Shown here piece by piece: positions 44,492 through 53,316 of a stretch of DNA of 64,000 nucleotides. The stretch spans positions 89,866 through 153,865 of the forward strand of contig NZ_JAFEUU010000009.1 in NCBI RefSeq assembly GCF_017355885.1. Reading direction: 5' to 3'. The notes beneath the pieces were generated by a model. That model had not been told where the DNA came from, ran no database searches, and saw only the letters and a program-made list of their open reading frames with translations. The position numbers were made by a program, and so were the translations under genes. This DNA comes from Sabulicella rubraurantiaca. Lineage in GTDB: Bacteria; Pseudomonadota; Alphaproteobacteria; Acetobacterales; Acetobacteraceae. Position 1 is the first letter of the stretch, and every line of letters begins with the position of its first letter.

Positions 44492-45487
44492 ATGATGCAG
44501 CGCCGCGCCCTCCTTGCCTTGCCCCTCGCCCTGCCGGCCCTCGCCCCGCGCTTTGCCACCGCGCAGGACGCTTGGCCTAGCAACCGGCCGATCACGCTGA
44601 TCGGCGGTTTCCCGAACGGGTCCGGGGTGGACATCTACCAGCGCCGCCTCGCCGAGCCGCTATCGCGGGCGCTGGGCCAGACCATCGTGGTGGACAATCG
44701 CACCGGCGCGGGCGGCAATATCGGTTCGGACTTCGTCGCCAAGGCGCGGCCCGATGGCTACACCTTCTATTTCGGCACGGCCGGCACCCACGCCATCAAC
44801 GCCAGCCTCTACCGCACCTTGCCCTTCGACGTGGTGAGGGACTTCACGCCCATCGCGCATCTCGGCGACGTGCCGAACGTCCTGACTGTCAACCCGGAAC
44901 GGCGCCCGCAATACACGGATTGCCAGGCGCTGCTGCAGGCGGCGCGGGCCAATCCGGGCCAGCTGAACTATGCTTCCACCGGCAATGGCGCCTCGACGCA
45001 CCTGGCCGGGGCGCAATTCGCGACCACGGCCAACGTGGACGTGACCCATATTCCGTATCGCGGCCAGCCCGGCGCGCAGACCGCGCTGCTGGCAGGGGAT
45101 GTGGATTTCTTCTTCAACCAGACCGGCCCCGCCATAGGCGCGATCCGCCAGGGGCAGATACGCGGCCTCGCCGTCACCACCGCTGAGCGCCTGCCGAGCC
45201 TGCCCGACATCCCCACCGTGGCGGAGGCCTGCAACCTGCCGGGCTTCGTCAGCACCACCTGGTACGGGCTGTTCGGACCGGCCAACCTCCCGCCGGCCAT
45301 CGTGAACCGCATGTCGGAGGAGGTGAACAAGGTCCTCGCCGACCCGGCCTTCCAGCGCTGGCTGGTGATGGAGCAGGGGATCAGCCTACCGCCGGTGAAG
45401 ACGCCGCAGGAATTCGCCGAGATCCAGCGCCGCGACATCGCCCGCTGGGCGGAGGTGGTTCGCCGCTCGGGCGCCACGGTGGACTGA
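44492..45487 (+). CDS. Tripartite tricarboxylate transporter substrate-binding protein (Bug family)
   Basis: A 331-residue exported binding protein. A leader with twin arginines (MMQRRALLALPLALPALAP) precedes the Bug fold. Family cues are WPSNRPITLIGGFPNGSGVDIYQRRLAEPLSRALGQ, VDNRTGAGGNIGSDFVAKARPDGYT and the C-terminal GLFGPANLPPAIVNRMSEEVNKVL. Bug proteins bind carboxylates such as citrate, tartrate, nicotinate or aspartate. No TctA/TctB membrane partners are nearby, as is common for orphan Bug genes. It is followed by a GntR regulator after 85 bases. Confidence 0.93.
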   Translation: MMQRRALLALPLALPALAPRFATAQDAWPSNRPITLIGGFPNGSGVDIYQRRLAEPLSRALGQTIVVDNRTGAGGNIGSDFVAKARPDGYTFYFGTAGTHAINASLYRTLPFDVVRDFTPIAHLGDVPNVLTVNPERRPQYTDCQALLQAARANPGQLNYASTGNGASTHLAGAQFATTANVDVTHIPYRGQPGAQTALLAGDVDFFFNQTGPAIGAIRQGQIRGLAVTTAERLPSLPDIPTVAEACNLPGFVSTTWYGLFGPANLPPAIVNRMSEEVNKVLADPAFQRWLVMEQGISLPPVKTPQEFAEIQRRDIARWAEVVRRSGATVD

Positions 45488-45546
45488 GAGCACTCAGACC
45501 CCCGCCGCGCAAACTTCTTGCGGCGGGGACTTCGCTGCGCTAGGTC

Positions 45547-45556
45547 TGACATGTCA
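45547..45556. promoter_or_regulatory. Palindrome TGACATGTCA upstream of the GntR gene
   Basis: A perfect 10-bp palindrome, extended by partial symmetry (TCT...AGA), lies 16 bases before the gntR ATG. Its size and position suit an autoregulatory operator for a GntR-family dimer. No copy was noticed elsewhere in the window. Confidence 0.45.
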
Positions 45557-45572
45557 AGACAAGGTCAGGCCC

Positions 45573-46256
45573 ATGTCTCTGGTCGCCGCTTTCGAGGCTC
45601 CGCTCTCTCTCACGGAACGCGCCGTCGCCGGCCTGCGCGCGGACATCCTCGCCACGCGCCTTGCCCCGGGCGAGGTGATCAGCGAGGCCATGGCGGCGGA
45701 CCGGCTGGAACTGGGCAAGGCACCGATCCGCGCCGCCCTGGCACGCTTGGCCGAGGAAGGGCTGGTCTCCTCCGTCCCGCGGCGCGGATGGGTCGTGTCG
45801 CTGGTCACCATCCGCGACATCCACGAGGTCTTCGACCTCCGCTTGATGCTGGAGCCCGAGGCGGCGCGGCGCGCGGCCGGGCGGGTGGATGCGGCGATGC
45901 TGTCGCGCCTCGATGCGGTCTGCGCCGCCGGCTACGAATGCGGCGATCCGGAAAGCTGCATGGGCTTCCTCCAGGCCAACAAAGCCTTCCACGTCGCGGT
46001 GGCGGAGCTGTCGGGCAATGCGCGCCTCGCGCGTCAGGTGGATCGCCTGCTGGACGAAAGCACGCGCATGCTGGTCATGGGCCTGTCCCGCCGCGACCGC
46101 ACCGGCGAGATGGCGCATGAGCACCACGCCCTGGTCGAGGCGCTGGCCCTGGGCCAGGGCGAGGAGGCGGCGCGCATCATGCATGGGCAGGTGGCAGAAA
46201 GCCGCCGCATGGTGCTGGACGCGCTCACCGCGCCCGATGCGGGGATCGCGATATGA
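45573..46256 (+). CDS. GntR family transcriptional regulator (FCD/FadR subfamily)
   Basis: A 227-residue DNA-binding regulator. The winged helix (about residues 12-80) includes GLRADILATRLAPGEVISEAMAADRLELGKAPIRAALARLAEEGLVSS; the FCD effector domain (about 90-215) has DLRLMLEPEAARRAA and a metal-ligand-type pattern with NKAFHVAVAELSGN and HHALVEAL. FCD regulators usually sense organic acids. Its stop overlaps the cysteine-dioxygenase-like gene by ATGA, making that gene the most likely target along with the Bug gene upstream. Confidence 0.92.
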   Translation: MSLVAAFEAPLSLTERAVAGLRADILATRLAPGEVISEAMAADRLELGKAPIRAALARLAEEGLVSSVPRRGWVVSLVTIRDIHEVFDLRLMLEPEAARRAAGRVDAAMLSRLDAVCAAGYECGDPESCMGFLQANKAFHVAVAELSGNARLARQVDRLLDESTRMLVMGLSRRDRTGEMAHEHHALVEALALGQGEEAARIMHGQVAESRRMVLDALTAPDAGIAI

Positions 46257-46759
46257 ACGTCCTTCGTCCTGGCCTCGCGCTCGAGGCGATGCTCGGTGCC
46301 ATTCGTTGCGCTGCCCGCACCCCGGAAGACGAACGCCCGGGGGCGGTGGCCGACGCCATGGTGCCCTTCCTGCGCGACCCGACTTTGCTGGAGGGGCGCG
46401 ACTGCCCTTCCTGCCCCGAGCGTTACACGCGGCACCTGCTGGACGAAGGCGATGGCTACGCGGTGGTTGCGCTGGTGTGGCGGCCCATGCAGATGTCGCC
46501 TGTCCATGCCCACCGCGCTTGGTGCGCGCTGGGGGTGCATCGCGGCATCCTGACCGAGCATTTCTTCGAGCTGGGCACGGTGCCTCCGCGCCCGGTGGAC
46601 GCGGTGCTGCGGCGGGAAGGCGATACCTCGCATGGCGGCGCCGATCCGCGTCTCATCCACCGCCTCGCCAATTGCTCGGCGGAGGTGTCGGTTTCCATCC
46701 ATGCCTATGGCCTGCCCTTCGCACGCTTCGCGGAAGGGCTGAACCACATCCTGGCCTGA
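46253..46759 (+). CDS. Cysteine dioxygenase family protein (cupin, thiol dioxygenase-like)
   Basis: A 168-residue cupin resembling CDO type I and 3-mercaptopropionate dioxygenases. The iron ligands expected as HxH and a later H are visible in SPVHAHRAWCALGVHRGILTEHFF and VSIHAYG. These enzymes add O2 to a small thiol to give a sulfinate. The start overlaps the regulator stop by ATGA. The natural thiol is unknown; control by the GntR protein suggests a catabolic thiol or thioether-derived substrate. Confidence 0.82.
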   Translation: MNVLRPGLALEAMLGAIRCAARTPEDERPGAVADAMVPFLRDPTLLEGRDCPSCPERYTRHLLDEGDGYAVVALVWRPMQMSPVHAHRAWCALGVHRGILTEHFFELGTVPPRPVDAVLRREGDTSHGGADPRLIHRLANCSAEVSVSIHAYGLPFARFAEGLNHILA

Positions 46760-46800
46760 CCCCTCCCATGCGCCGGCGCGCATAGGCAGGCGGCAGGCAA

Positions 46801-46819
46801 CATGCCAGTGTCTGGCATG
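46801..46819. promoter_or_regulatory. Perfect 8-3-8 palindrome covering the start codon of the DMT exporter
   Basis: CATGCCAG-TGT-CTGGCATG spans 46801-46819. It contains both candidate start codons of the exporter (ATG at 46802 and 46817). As DNA it is a plausible dimer operator; as RNA it would form a hairpin over the initiation site. No ribosome site of quality is seen nearby. Confidence 0.55.
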
Positions 46820-47707
46820 GTCCTTGCCCCGAAGCTGCTGCTCGGCCTGCTGCTCGGGGCGGCGGCCTCGGTAATCTGGGGTGGGCATGCTGTCGTCGCG
46901 CGACTGGCGCTCACCGGCCAGGGCATCACCGTGCTCGACATGATGTTCTGCCGCTACTTGCCTGCGGCGTTGATCCTCGCGCCGCTCGCTTGGCGGGAGC
47001 GCAGGGCGCTCGCGGAACTCGGACTGCGACGCCTCCTGCTGCTGACGCTGTTCGGCGGATGCTTCAACCTTCTGCTCTTCGTGTCGGCGCTGCGCTTCGC
47101 CCCGTCGAGCCATGGCGGCACCATCGCGCCCATGACCGGACCGGTGGTGGGTGCGCTGGCCGCGTGGTGGCTGCTGAACGAGCGTCCAACGGCGGGGCGC
47201 CTGGCAGCGCTGGCTGCCATGGTGACCGGGGTGCTGCTGATTGGCTGGGACGGGCTGGGCGGGCATCCGGGCGCCTGGCGCGGCGACCTGCTGCTTGTGG
47301 GCGCCGGGGGAACCTGGGGCGTGTTCACGGTGCTGCTGCGTCGCTGGCGCGTTGCTGCCATCCCGGCCAGCGCTGCGGTGACGCTGACCTCCTTGCCCTT
47401 CGTGCTGCCGCCCTTCCTGCTGTTCCGCGCGGAGCCCTTCTTCAGCCTGGACTGGCGCCTTTGGGGCTGGATGCTGCTGGCGCAGGGCGTCGCGCTCGGC
47501 GCCGTCTCCATGCTGCTCTTCGCCCGCAGCGTCGAGATGCTGGGCGCCACCCGTGCGGCCACGCTCTCCGTCCTCGTTCCCGCGACCGGGCTGACCACCA
47601 GCTACCTCGTGCTGGGGGAGCCGATCGGCTGGGTGAAGGCAGGGGGCGCAGCGCTGGCGGTGGGGGCGATGCTGGTGGCGGTGCTGTTCACCGGGCGGAG
47701 GGCTTGA
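46802..47707 (+). CDS. EamA/DMT superfamily transporter
   Basis: A 301-residue inner-membrane protein with ten predicted helices in two EamA repeats (first LLLGAAASVIWGGHAVVARLAL, second RGDLLLVGAGGTWGVFTVLLRRW). It is a likely exporter of a metabolite or amino acid; the substrate is unknown. The start may be ATG 46802 or ATG 46817; both lie in the palindrome. It is 42 bases after the thiol dioxygenase gene and may be part of that unit. The 3' end overlaps the convergent thioesterase gene by 20 bases. Confidence 0.88.
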   Translation: MPVSGMVLAPKLLLGLLLGAAASVIWGGHAVVARLALTGQGITVLDMMFCRYLPAALILAPLAWRERRALAELGLRRLLLLTLFGGCFNLLLFVSALRFAPSSHGGTIAPMTGPVVGALAAWWLLNERPTAGRLAALAAMVTGVLLIGWDGLGGHPGAWRGDLLLVGAGGTWGVFTVLLRRWRVAAIPASAAVTLTSLPFVLPPFLLFRAEPFFSLDWRLWGWMLLAQGVALGAVSMLLFARSVEMLGATRAATLSVLVPATGLTTSYLVLGEPIGWVKAGGAALAVGAMLVAVLFTGRRA

Positions 47708-48116
47708 CCCAACCGGTCGTGACGTGGACGCAGGGGCGCGGGTCATCCACGCGGGTGATCACCACCTCGCCGAAGAGCGAACGGCCGCTGCCCTTGATGA
47801 GGCGCGCCTCGGCCTGCAGGGGGCCGGGGCCGCAGGGGCGCAGGAAGGCGATGTTCATGGTCGCGGTGAGGCTCTCGTCCCGCCCCTCGCTCACGGAAAG
47901 CAGCGCCGCCCACATCGCCACGTCCGCGAAGCCCATGATGGCCGGGCCGGAGACGGTGTCGCCCGGCCGCAGGAGGCGCGGGTCGTGCGGCAATTCCAGC
48001 CGAGCGATGCCGGCTTCGGCGGAAAGGACGCGGATGCCCCATTCGCCCGCGAGCGGCACGCCGCGATGGATGATGGCCTCGTATTGACCGGGGGTCATTC
48101 TGGACATGTCTCGCAT
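47688..48116 (-). CDS. PaaI-like thioesterase (hotdog fold)
   Basis: A 142-residue acyl-CoA thioesterase candidate. The hotdog core includes LRPGDTVSGPAIMGFADVAMWAALLSVSEG and the strand-helix ESLTATMNIAFLRP, where the family's catalytic aspartate or serine/threonine usually sits (here D in GFADVAM). Possible starts are ATG 48116, 48107 and 48098. It overlaps the convergent exporter gene by 20 bases at the 3' end and is divergent from the GNAT gene across about 66 bases. Confidence 0.85.
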   Translation of the reverse strand: MRDMSRMTPGQYEAIIHRGVPLAGEWGIRVLSAEAGIARLELPHDPRLLRPGDTVSGPAIMGFADVAMWAALLSVSEGRDESLTATMNIAFLRPCGPGPLQAEARLIKGSGRSLFGEVVITRVDDPRPCVHVTTGWVKPSAR

Positions 48117-48182
48117 TTCGCCGCGATGCTAGCGGCCGCCCGGCCGGGCGGAAGACCGCCGGCCGAGAGGGAGACACCGCGC

Positions 48183-49016
48183 TTGACCACCATTCGCCGC
48201 ATGACGCGACGTGACCTCGAACGCGCCCTCGACTGGGCGGCGGCAGAGGGGTGGAATCCGGGGCAGGAGGATGCGACGTGCTTCTTCGCTGCCGACCCCG
48301 AGGGCTTCCTCCTCGCTGAGGCAGAGGGCCAGCCCGTGGCTTCCATCTCGGCAGTGCGGATGGGCGAGGGATTCGGCTTCATCGGACTCTACATCGCCAT
48401 TCCTGAAGCGCGCGGGCAGGGGCATGGCATGGCGCTGTGGCGCGCGGGAATGGAGCATCTGCGCGGCCGCTGCATCGGCCTGGATGGGGTGGTGGCGCAG
48501 CAGGCGAATTATCGGAAGTCCGGCTTCGTCTTCGCCTGGAACAATGCGCGCTACGAGGCGGCGCGCCCGATGCTGGAAGCGGCGCAGCACCGTGTGAGCC
48601 TCGCGGAATTCGGCGACGAGTTGCTGGCCTATGACGCGCTGCATACCGGTGTGGCGCGGCCGGAATTCCTGCGCGCCTGGGTCGAGGCGCCAAGCCACGT
48701 GGCGCGGGTGATCCGCGGCCGGGACGGCACGCTGTGCGGCTTCGGCGTGCTGCGCCCGTGCCGCGAGGGGTCGAAGATCGGTCCCCTCTTCGCCGAGGAT
48801 GCCAGCCACGCCCGCTCCCTCCTCACCGCCCTGGCGGCGGAGCGTCCGGAGGGGAAGCTGGTGCTGGACGTGGCGGAGGATCACGAAGCGGCGGTGAGGC
48901 TGGCCCGCGAGGCGGGGATGGAGAAGGTGTTCGAAACGGCCCGCATGTACACCGACACGCCCCCGCCGATGCGGCGGGAAGGCGTGTTCGGCATCACCAG
49001 CTTCGAACTGGGGTGA
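48183..49016 (+). CDS. GNAT family N-acetyltransferase
   Basis: A 277-residue protein. The N-terminal GNAT domain (about 1-135) begins TIRRMTRRDLERALDWAAAEGWNPG and has the acetyl-CoA loop IPEARGQGHGMALW; a second, acetyltransferase-18-like C-terminal domain follows (about 150-270). The start TTG at 48183 is preferred because GGGAG lies about seven bases upstream; ATG 48201 is the alternative. Such proteins acetylate small amines; the target is unknown. It converges on the aldehyde dehydrogenase gene with a 12-base gap. Confidence 0.85.
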   Translation: MTTIRRMTRRDLERALDWAAAEGWNPGQEDATCFFAADPEGFLLAEAEGQPVASISAVRMGEGFGFIGLYIAIPEARGQGHGMALWRAGMEHLRGRCIGLDGVVAQQANYRKSGFVFAWNNARYEAARPMLEAAQHRVSLAEFGDELLAYDALHTGVARPEFLRAWVEAPSHVARVIRGRDGTLCGFGVLRPCREGSKIGPLFAEDASHARSLLTALAAERPEGKLVLDVAEDHEAAVRLAREAGMEKVFETARMYTDTPPPMRREGVFGITSFELG

Positions 49017-49028
49017 GAGGGAGGCCCC

Positions 49029-50540
49029 TCAGCCCATGTTCACCATGATGGTCTTCTTGTGGGTGAAGTGCTCCAGCATCGCCTCCAGCGAGGCTTCCTT
49101 GCCAAGTCCGGAGGACTTCACGCCGCCGTAGCTCAGATTGGCCTGCACCACGAGGTTCTGGTTGATCTGCACCAGCCCCGCCTCCAGCCGGTGCGCGAGG
49201 TCCAGCCCGACCTTCAGATTGTTGGTCCAGAGCGAGGCGGCGAGGCCGTACTCGCTGTCATTCGCCTCCTGCAGCACCGCCTCGGCATCGTCGAAGGGCT
49301 GGATGACGGTGACCGGGCCGAAGATCTCTTCCTGAACCAGGCGGCTGTCGCGCGTCAGCCCGGTGAAGATCACCGGACGCAGGAACAGCCCCTTCTTCAG
49401 AGCAGGATCCTTGGGCAGGGCGGAGCACTCGAGCGCCACCGCGCCCTTCGTCTTCTTGCCTTCCTCGATGAAGCCCTGGACCTTCTCGAACTGGCCCGGC
49501 GAGATGATGGTGCCGATATCGGTCTTCTCGTCCAGCGGGTCGCCCATCACCATGGCGTCCACGGCCTTGCGCATCTCCTCCACGAAGCGGTCGAAGACCG
49601 GACGCTCCACGTAGATGCGGCTGGCGGCGGTGCAGCTCTGCCCCTGGCGGGTGAAGCGCATGGAGGTGAGCGCGCCCTGCACGGTCTTCGCGAAGTCGCA
49701 ATCGGCGAAGACGATCATGGGCGACTTGCCGCCCAGTTCCAGCGTCACCGGGACGATCTTCTCGGCCGCGGCCTTGGCCACGATCTTGCCCGTATCGACC
49801 GAGCCGGTGAAGGTCACCTTCTTCACCAGCTTGTGCTCGACCAGCGGTGCGCCGCATTCCGGCCCCATGCCGGAGAGCATGTTGAAGCAGCCCGGCGGCA
49901 GGACGCGGTTCATCAGCTCGCAGATGCGCAGGACGGCGAGGGGCGCTTCCTCCGCGCTCTTCACCACCACCGTGTTGCCCGCCACCAGCGCCGGCGCGAC
50001 CTTCAGCGCCATCAGCAGCATGGGCACGTTCCAGGGGATGATGGCGCCCACCACGCCCAGCGGCTCGCGCACCGTCACGGAGAGCACGTTGGGCGCGAAG
50101 GGCACGCTCTCGCCCTTCAGCTCGCCGCCCAGCCCGCCGAAGAACTCGAACACGTCGGCGACCACATTGGCCTCGACGCGGCTTTCGGTCCGGAGCGCCT
50201 TGCCCGTCTCCAGGGCGATCAGCCGCGCCAGCTCTTCCGCGTGCTCCTTCAGCAGGGCGGCGCATTGATGCACCAGCGCGCCGCGCTTGCGCGCCGGCAC
50301 CTTGGCCCATTCCTTCTGGGCGCGGGCGGCGTCCTGCACCGCCGCGTCCACGTCCTGCGCGTCGCCCTCGGCGGCGCGGGCAACTTCCTGGCCCGTCGCA
50401 GGGTTCACCACGGCGAAGCTCTTGCCCGAGCGGGCCGGAACGTAGCGGCCGCCAATGAAATGCAGCCCCGAGAGGGCGGTGGCCAGCTTCTGCTGGTCGA
50501 GGCACGGGGCGGCGGGCGTGGGGTGCGGCGTGTCGAGCAT
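49029..50540 (-). CDS. NAD(P)-dependent aldehyde dehydrogenase
   Basis: A 503-residue enzyme of the ALDH superfamily oxidising an aldehyde to its acid. The catalytic cysteine is in FTRQGQSCTAASRIYVE, the general-base glutamate in VTLELGGKSP, and the cofactor region includes IIPWNVPMLLMALKVAPALVAGNTVVVKSAEEAP and FTGSVDTGK. ATG 50540 (MLDTPH) is chosen because the homologous part begins soon after. It is divergent from the flavin-binding protein gene across 135 bases. The substrate is unknown; the sequence resembles broad-range ALDHs. Confidence 0.93.
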   Translation of the reverse strand: MLDTPHPTPAAPCLDQQKLATALSGLHFIGGRYVPARSGKSFAVVNPATGQEVARAAEGDAQDVDAAVQDAARAQKEWAKVPARKRGALVHQCAALLKEHAEELARLIALETGKALRTESRVEANVVADVFEFFGGLGGELKGESVPFAPNVLSVTVREPLGVVGAIIPWNVPMLLMALKVAPALVAGNTVVVKSAEEAPLAVLRICELMNRVLPPGCFNMLSGMGPECGAPLVEHKLVKKVTFTGSVDTGKIVAKAAAEKIVPVTLELGGKSPMIVFADCDFAKTVQGALTSMRFTRQGQSCTAASRIYVERPVFDRFVEEMRKAVDAMVMGDPLDEKTDIGTIISPGQFEKVQGFIEEGKKTKGAVALECSALPKDPALKKGLFLRPVIFTGLTRDSRLVQEEIFGPVTVIQPFDDAEAVLQEANDSEYGLAASLWTNNLKVGLDLAHRLEAGLVQINQNLVVQANLSYGGVKSSGLGKEASLEAMLEHFTHKKTIMVNMG

Positions 50541-50675
50541 CCGGGCATTTCCCTGTTCGGTTCCGGGCGCGGGAAGCCTGGGCCCCCGCCTGGGTCGCCG
50601 GACCATGCGCCGGATGCCCGCAACCCCGCAAGCCTCCCGCCGTTCCCGACCCGGACAGTTTCAGGAGACGGAAGC

Positions 50676-51173
50676 ATGGCCACCGCCACGAACGACGACG
50701 AAGCCCGCACCAAGGTGCGTGAGATGCTGGAGAAGGTGGGCGTGGTGATGTTCGTCACCATGCGGTCCGACGGCTCGCACCATGCCCGGCCCATGGCGAT
50801 CCAGAAGATCGAGGGCGACACGGTCTGGTTCTACCACGTCGCCGGCACGCCGAAGGCGCAGGAGATCGCGCAGGACAGCGACGTACTGCTCGCCGCCTCC
50901 GACCCTTCGTCCCAGAACTATGTCTCGGCCAAGGGCACGGCGCGTACGCTGAAGGACCCCGCCAAGGCCAAGGCCATCTGGAGCGAGGGGGCCCGCGTCT
51001 GGTTCCCCAAGGGCGCCGAGGATCCGGAACTGGAGCTGATCTCCGTCTCCATCACCGGTGCGGAATACTGGGACAGTCCTTCCTCCACGGCGCTGCACGC
51101 CTATGGCTACGTGAAGGCGCTGGCGACGGGCGAGCGCCCGGCGGGCGGCGAGAACAAGAAGGTTTCCTTCTGA
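50676..51173 (+). CDS. Pyridoxamine 5'-phosphate oxidase-like / general stress protein 26 family
   Basis: A 165-residue split-barrel flavin- or F420-type protein of the Pyridox_ox_2 group. It opens with KVREMLEKVGVVMFVTMRSDGSHHARPMAI, continues with VWFYHVAGTPKAQEIAQDSDVLLAASDPSSQNYVSAKGTA and contains ARVWFPKGAEDPEL. Proteins of this group bind FMN or FAD and protect against stress; the exact role is unclear. AGGAG at 50663-50667 supports the ATG. A GC hairpin follows the stop. Confidence 0.9.
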   Translation: MATATNDDEARTKVREMLEKVGVVMFVTMRSDGSHHARPMAIQKIEGDTVWFYHVAGTPKAQEIAQDSDVLLAASDPSSQNYVSAKGTARTLKDPAKAKAIWSEGARVWFPKGAEDPELELISVSITGAEYWDSPSSTALHAYGYVKALATGERPAGGENKKVSF

Positions 51174-51194
51174 CGCGCCCGTGATGCGTGCGGG

Positions 51195-51215
51195 GCCCCG
51201 GCCGGTTGCCGGGGC
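51195..51215 (+). terminator. GC-rich hairpin after the general stress protein gene
   Basis: GCCCCGGC (51195-51202) pairs with GCCGGGGC (51208-51215) around CGGTT. Only a short TT follows, so it is a weak intrinsic terminator or a 3'-end stabiliser. Confidence 0.5.
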
Positions 51216-51267
51216 TTCCTCGGGCTTGTAATCCCTGAGCGGAAGACGCCCAAGGGATGCAAGACCG

Positions 51268-52473
51268 ATGACCGACCGCCCCGGCCCGCTGACCGGCCTC
51301 CGTGTGCTCGACCTGACCCGCGTGCTGGCGGGGCCGACCTGCACCCAGATGCTGGGCGACATGGGCGCCGACGTCATCAAGATCGAGCGCCCCGGCGCCG
51401 GCGACGACACGCGCGGCTTCGCGCCGCCCTTCTGGCCCGGCACGGAGGAGAGCGCCTACTTCCTTGGCGTGAACCGCAACAAGCGAAGCGTCACGCTCGA
51501 TATCGCGAAGCCCGAGGGTCAGGCGGTGATCCACCGCCTGCTGGAGCATTGCGACATCCTGGTGGAGAACTTCAAGGTCGGCGCCCTGGCAAAGTACGGG
51601 TTGGGCTGGGAGCAGCTGAAGGCGAAGCACCCGCGGCTGATCTACTGCTCCATCACCGGCTTCGGGCAGACCGGCCCCTATGCGCCGCGCCCCGGCTATG
51701 ACGCGCTGATCCAGGCCATGGGCGGCGTCATGTCCCTCACCGGCGAGCCCAACGGATCGCCGCAGAAGGTCGGCGTTCCCGTGGCGGATCTCTTCGCCGG
51801 GCTCTATGGCTGCATCGGCATCCTGGCAGCGGTGAATCATCGCAACAGCACTGGCGAGGGGCAGCAGGTGGATATCGGGATGCTGGACACGCATGTGGCG
51901 TGGCTGGCGAACCAGGGCATGAACTTCCTGGCCACCGGCGAGAACCCGACGCGCCTGGGCAACCAGCACCCCAATATCTCGCCCTACCAGGAATTCCCGA
52001 CCAAGGATGGCTACATCATCCTGGCCGTGGGCAATGACCCGACCTTCGAGCGCTTCTGCAAAGCCTTCGGCCAGGAGCACCTGCTGCAGGACGAGCGCTT
52101 CAGCACCAACCCGAAGCGCGTCGCCAACCGCGACCTCGTCACCGAGACGCTGACGCCGGTGATGAAGACCAAGACCACGGCGGAGTGGGTGGAGGCGCTG
52201 GAGGCGGAGAAGATCGGCTGCGGCCCGATCAACACGCTGAAGGATGTCTTCGCCGATCCGCACGTGCAGGCGCGCGAGATGGTCGCCACCATGCGGCACG
52301 GCAGCGGGGCCGAGGTGACGGTGATCGCCAACCCGGTGAAGCTTTCCGCCACCCCGCCCACGCTGCGCTCCGCCCCGCCCGTGCTGGGCGAGCACAACGA
52401 GGCGGTGCTCTCGGGCCTGCTCGGCATGGGGGCGGAAGAAGTGGCGGCGCTGCGCGAAAAGGGCGTGGTGTGA
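51268..52473 (+). CDS. CaiB/BaiF (family III) CoA-transferase
   Basis: A 401-residue class III CoA-transferase that moves CoA between carboxylates through an aspartyl-CoA intermediate. The N-terminus LTGLRVLDLTRVLAGPTCTQMLGDMGADVIKIERPGAGDDTR is canonical; the catalytic aspartate is in QQVDIGMLDTHVAW. The C-terminal DERFSTNPKRVANRDLV and PVLGEHNEAVL also fit. The stop overlaps the hydrolase gene as GTGA. The donor and acceptor acids are not evident; oxalate/formate, mesaconate or succinate type reactions are possible. Confidence 0.93.
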   Translation: MTDRPGPLTGLRVLDLTRVLAGPTCTQMLGDMGADVIKIERPGAGDDTRGFAPPFWPGTEESAYFLGVNRNKRSVTLDIAKPEGQAVIHRLLEHCDILVENFKVGALAKYGLGWEQLKAKHPRLIYCSITGFGQTGPYAPRPGYDALIQAMGGVMSLTGEPNGSPQKVGVPVADLFAGLYGCIGILAAVNHRNSTGEGQQVDIGMLDTHVAWLANQGMNFLATGENPTRLGNQHPNISPYQEFPTKDGYIILAVGNDPTFERFCKAFGQEHLLQDERFSTNPKRVANRDLVTETLTPVMKTKTTAEWVEALEAEKIGCGPINTLKDVFADPHVQAREMVATMRHGSGAEVTVIANPVKLSATPPTLRSAPPVLGEHNEAVLSGLLGMGAEEVAALREKGVV

Positions 52474-53309
52474 CGGAGCCCCGCCTCGGCCAGATGGCGG
52501 CACCCACCGGCGAGGGCGACGTCATCCTGCGCTGGTGGGAATGGGGTCCGACGAGCGGGCTCCCGGTGGTCTGCGTCCATGGGCTGACCCGCAACGGGCG
52601 CGACTTCGACGTGCTTGCGCGGGAACTGGCCGCCCGGGGCCGGCGCGTGCTGTGCGTGGACGTGCCGGGGCGCGGCGTGTCGGGTTGGCTGCCACGCCGC
52701 GAGCTTTACGCCGTGCCGGTCTATGCCCAGTGCCTCGCCCCGCTGATGGCGGCGCTGGGGCCACATGACTGGGTCGGCACCTCCATGGGCGGGCTGATCG
52801 GCATGGCAATGGCGGCGATGCCGGGCGCGACGATGCGGCGCTTCGTCGTCAACGATATCGGCCCCTTCGTGCCGGCAGCGGCGATCGCCCGCATCCAGAC
52901 CTACATGGCCGGCGCGCCGACCGAGTTCGCCGATCTCGCGGCGCTGGAGGCATATCTGCGCCGTGTCCATGCGCCCTTCGGCGCGCTCTCGGACGCGGAA
53001 TGGGCACATCTGGCGCAACGTTCGGCGCGGATCACGCCGGAAGGCCGGACCGTGCTGCATTACGACCCGGCGATTGGCGGGCCGATGATGGCGGGCGCTC
53101 CGGCAGATATCGAGATCTGGCCGCTCTGGGAGGCCGCCTCCGCACGCCCCACCCTGGTGCTGCGCGGCGAGGCAAGCGATCTGCTGCTGCCCGAGACCGC
53201 CGCGCGCATGGCCGCGCGCGTCCGGGTCGAGACCATTCCCGGCTGCGGCCACGCCCCCGCGCTGATGGAGGCGTCGCAGGTGGCGCTGGTTGCGGACTTC
53301 CTGTCCTGA
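52470..53309 (+). CDS. Alpha/beta hydrolase
   Basis: A 279-residue alpha/beta-fold hydrolase. The oxyanion region is VCVHGLTRNGRDFD, the nucleophile elbow is GTSMGGLIG (serine), and the catalytic histidine is in IPGCGHAPALM near the C-terminus. An aspartate late in the chain (about VLRGEASDLLLPE) completes the triad. It starts with GTG at 52470, overlapping the CoA-transferase stop. It may hydrolyse an ester or thioester product of the transferase; the substrate is unknown. Confidence 0.88.
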   Translation: MTEPRLGQMAAPTGEGDVILRWWEWGPTSGLPVVCVHGLTRNGRDFDVLARELAARGRRVLCVDVPGRGVSGWLPRRELYAVPVYAQCLAPLMAALGPHDWVGTSMGGLIGMAMAAMPGATMRRFVVNDIGPFVPAAAIARIQTYMAGAPTEFADLAALEAYLRRVHAPFGALSDAEWAHLAQRSARITPEGRTVLHYDPAIGGPMMAGAPADIEIWPLWEAASARPTLVLRGEASDLLLPETAARMAARVRVETIPGCGHAPALMEASQVALVADFLS

Positions 53310-53316
53310 GCCGCGC

